From positions 279,949 through 343,948 of the forward strand of contig NZ_JXYE01000006.1 in NCBI RefSeq assembly GCF_000967725.1: a stretch of DNA of 64,000 nt. Reading direction: 5' to 3'. This document shows positions 61,782-64,000 of this stretch, piece after piece. The notes under the pieces are model-generated. The model was not told the DNA's origin, made no database searches, and saw only the letters and a list, made by a program, of their open reading frames with translations. Made by a program: the position numbers and the translations under genes. This stretch comes from Loktanella sp. S4079. GTDB lineage: Bacteria; Pseudomonadota; Alphaproteobacteria; Rhodobacterales; Rhodobacteraceae. The number at the start of each line of letters is the position of its first letter. Position 1 is the first letter of the stretch.

Positions 61782-62472
61782 TACTTTTGTAAAGAGCCGC
61801 ATGTTTCTTGAACTCGCTTGCTCCGAAGATGCAACTTATTCGCTGCGCAAGGGCTCCAAACGCTGCGTTTAAGAAAAATTAAACAAGTGAAACGTCGGCG
61901 TCGCCCTCGGTCAATCCCTTAAGGGACCTAGCATAGACGAGGGCTCCTGAGCTGGCCGCAGCATTCGTCTTGGCTGTGTTGTTGCGCAAGTTATGCTATT
62001 ATAGCGTTATTTATTAAGCTTTTATTTTGGAGAGTATTATGTCTTAACTTGCTATTATTACCCGTCGAAGCGGGGACCGGAACGCCTCTAATGTCGCTGC
62101 TGAGTCCCGAGACCCACTCGATCAGGATTAACATTTTTACACCAACTTGAGCTTGGCAATGTCGTACAAGGCGAGATGAACGACCCCGCTGTTCTTCGCG
62201 AGCGTGGATTTCGGGTTAAGGTCATACGCAACGCCCATATTATTCGGCTAAACGATGTCACAATCAATGTAGCGTCTAATAGTGACATCTGCCAGGATGC
62301 TGATGACGAAAATCTGCCATTGACTGAAACAGAGCGTGCGGACTGGACCCATCATTTGGTCGCTTTTTCAGGTCCCAACTGTCTGTCGTCAGATAATTTG
62401 GGACACGAGGGCTGCTTGAAGCATGGAGGCTCTGGTCCAATTTTGATTTGATTATGCTGCATGCTTTTGATG
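61782..62472. other. Gene-poor region with structured repeat and decayed frames
   Basis: No convincing gene. A nested inverted repeat lies at 61903-61944: GCCCTCG pairs with CGAGGGC and encloses the palindrome CCCTTAAGGG (61916-61925). At 62039 a good ribosome site (GGAGAG) precedes ATG-TCT-TAA, a start codon with a stop two codons later, possibly the head of a dead gene. The open frame at 62176-62451 shows no family I know. Confidence 0.45.
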
Positions 62473-63110
62473 TTACAAGCGTCGGTTCTGGATTGTCAGT
62501 TTCTTGATATTTTTCCGTTCGCTAATGATGGCTTTGTCCCTGCTGAAGTAGAGATCCGCCGGTGTGACGTTGCCTAAACTTTCGTGGTACCGCTGATTGT
62601 TGTAATACTCGACGAAGGCCTTGATCTGCTGTTCAAGATCGCCTGGCATGTAATAGTTCTCCAACAACACGCGGTTTTTCATGGTTCGATTCCAGCGTTC
62701 GATCTTGCCCTGGGTTTGGGAATGGAACGGCGCACCTCGCACATGACCCATTTTATGTTCTTCCAACCAATCGGCCAGTTCGCCAGATATGTAGCATGAC
62801 CCATTATCACTGAGCAGACGAGGCTTGTGTTGAACAACGGCCCTGTCACAGCCAGATGCTGCTAAAGCCAATGCGATAGTATCCTTTACATCTTTGGCGC
62901 GCATCGTTGTGCACAGCTTCCAAGAGATGATGTAACGGCCGTAGTCATCCAGGATAGTGGACAGATAAAACCAGCCCCAATCAATGATCTTGAAGTAAGT
63001 GAAGTCGGTCTGCCCCTTGCCCGTCAGGGTATCGCGCAGCGATGCACGAGAGGAGCATCTAATTGATAGCAGTCGTTTTCTCTTTGAACTCTTCAGCAGC
63101 GAATGGAGGG
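62473..63110 (-). pseudogene. IS3-type transposase (DDE integrase core), broken at the N-terminal side
   Basis: From about 63033 to 62473 on the minus strand the frame encodes an rve integrase core: QTDFTYFKIIDWGWFYLST (first Asp), LLSDNGSCYISGELADW (second Asp), HSQTQGKIERWNRT (Glu) and the C-terminal YYNNQRYHESLGNVTPADLY. The sequence expected just before it, AAEEFKEKTTAIN, is found in another frame at about 63060-63104. It is separated by a stop and roughly 40 extra bases where Gln-Leu-Trp is normally encoded. The N-terminal half of the transposase and any orfA are missing. The catalytic triad is intact, but the gene has no start and should be dead. Confidence 0.75.
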
Positions 63111-63581
63111 TTTAGATGATTGCCGACTGTATCGAGGACCGTTCGGTAACGGCATAGGCGGCTTAGCGCCACGCACAGCCTTGCCATGCGGTAGTCTAAG
63201 AACCTGAATGAACAGGTTCATTCACATGCGACAACAAAACCCAAATCGATCGGCCCCTCGTGATTGAAGTCATCCAACATATTAAGCGTTCGACTTGATC
63301 TGTCATAGGCAAGATGGTCTGCGATCAAGTACATGGACCAAGCTTCGTCAGGTTCTTCCGGCAGCGTATCCAGCTAAAAATCGAAGATTGGCAAAATCGT
63401 CGCGACGGGAGACGAAGACTGGGATTTCTCATATTCAAAGCAGCGCGTGACAAACAGCGCTTTGCATTTCATTGGTTGAAGATTTGCGCCATTTCGGCGA
63501 TAGCTTACTGATAAGTAACGCTTACGACGAGCTTGCGGAGGCGAAAACCGATCGCCACCGCATCTCTTATCCGGAAGACGC
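63111..63581. other. Gene-poor stretch with a 20-bp palindrome
   Basis: No gene I can support. A perfect palindrome with 9-base arms, TGAATGAAC-AG-GTTCATTCA, lies at 63205-63224, overlapping a smaller repeat AACCTG/CAGGTT (63201-63218). Plus-strand frames at 63314-63511 and 63472-63708 have no recognisable features. The region probably belongs to the transposon debris on its left. Confidence 0.4.
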
Positions 63582-64000
63582 TCAGAAGTTTATTTCGAAG
63601 TTACCGCCAACCGTTGCATTTCCTCGTGACGTCATTCCAGCGGTTCCGCTCAGTACGACTTTTCCAATTGCGCGCTCGATACTGAGTGAGGCAGAGCTCA
63701 TCGAATAGTCGTCACCCCGCTCGCCGTCGATCTCAAACGCGTAGGTCAGAGCAGCAGTGTTGTCCGCGGACTCAATTCCCAAGGCACCACCATATCCACA
63801 GACACCGTCGAGTGTCCCCAGAGATTGGTAACATGCAATCCGCGGATTGCCACCAACTGTAATGGCTTTACCGCCCGGGGTGGCCGGATACCAAATGGTG
63901 AAGTCTACCTCGCCACCGCGGATCGGCGCGTAGGCCGTGCTATAGGCTATGCCGGCCGTGCCGCCATAAGGCGGACGGGTAGGGCTTGGGCAGCGCGGAT
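63582..64000 (-). pseudogene. Apparent chimera: dienelactone hydrolase-like N-terminus joined to beta-barrel-like C-terminus (cut by window edge)
   Basis: The minus frame enters from the right edge and is open to a stop at 63582. The first part (PTRPPYGGTAGIAYSTAY, then GEVDFTIWYPATPGGKAITVGG) matches the start of predicted dienelactone hydrolases, alpha/beta hydrolases with a TxWYPA element. After about residue 55 the expected SHG nucleophile region does not follow. Instead there is a beta-strand-rich stretch (SMSSASLSIERAIGKVVLSG...) ending NFEINF, like the last strands of an outer-membrane barrel with C-terminal Phe. A fusion through deletion is the likely explanation. The start lies outside the window. 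Confidence 0.45.

Noticed and set aside
62176..62451. Plus-strand 91-codon frame right of the galactofuranose transporter
   Set aside because: Not recognised; the surroundings contain a start codon followed almost at once by a stop (62039-62047), so it looks like a decayed gene.
63314..63708. Two overlapping plus-strand frames (65 and 78 codons) near the right edge
   Set aside because: Basic, low-complexity translations without motifs; the second is antisense to the chimeric hydrolase frame.
1..64000. tRNA, rRNA, CRISPR arrays and known riboswitches
   Set aside because: I looked for repeat-spacer patterns and T-arm-like sequences and saw none; a covariance-model search was not possible here.

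Overview
The window looks like a chromosomal or large-plasmid segment of an alphaproteobacterium of the Roseobacter group (Rhodobacteraceae). The basis is moderate-to-high GC, tightly overlapping operons (ATGA and TAATG junctions), roseobacter-like protein families, and spermidine synthesis by the carboxyspermidine route. Coordinates and reading frames are read directly. Family names come from recognised motifs, not from searches.

Siderophore and polyamine block (1 to about 23,060). Leftward are a phosphopantetheinyl transferase cut by the window edge, a stand-alone aryl carrier protein and a 2,3-dihydroxybenzoate-AMP ligase. Rightward are a vibriobactin-type assembly line and its Fe-siderophore import ABC system: Cy-Cy-A protein, VibH-like condensation protein, binding protein, two permeases, a second NRPS with carrier and C domain, and an ATPase. 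A candidate iron-responsive box sits in the divergent promoter. Two leftward half-ABC transporters of the siderophore-linked type follow, then a complete arginine-to-spermidine pathway (speA, carboxyspermidine dehydrogenase, nspC, speB). The simplest reading is a cluster for a catechol-polyamine siderophore that carries enzymes for its own polyamine backbone. The VibF-like protein is split in two, with an inactivated carrier domain and a half condensation domain as scars. DHB synthesis genes and a TonB receptor are not in the window.

Exopolysaccharide block (23,342 to 35,322): Wzx-type flippase, WbaP/ExoY-type priming transferase, sulfotransferase, glycosyltransferase, OafA-type acyltransferase with SGNH domain, GT-C membrane glycosyltransferase, GMC oxidoreductase and ExoQ/Wzy-like polymerase. 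The predicted product is an acylated, probably sulfated surface polysaccharide.

An epoxide-hydrolase-like gene and a divergent WYL regulator with a palindromic operator (35,399-37,199) are followed by an insertion-sequence graveyard (37,200-38,693) containing a deleted IS66 element with both ends and a near-perfect 8-bp target duplication.

A ten-gene leftward operon (47,890 to 38,694), visibly more AT-rich than the siderophore block, makes a CDP-activated, probably C-methylated deoxysugar (rfbF, rfbG, C-methyltransferase, epimerase, reductase). It also carries GtrB-, GtrA- and GT-C-type proteins that could attach the sugar to a surface polymer.

From 48,243 to the right edge come a chimeric IS66/IS3 remnant, a PDZ protein of unknown role, a 1,695-residue secreted protein (G8, beta-helix, cadherin-like, glycosidase-like and RTX domains) with a companion lipoprotein, then a GntR regulator and a galactofuranose-type ABC transporter (ytfQRT-yjfF). 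One exact 15-bp palindromic site occurs upstream of both the secreted-protein gene and ytfQ, suggesting one regulon for digestion and uptake. The last 1.5 kb holds transposase debris and a truncated chimeric gene.
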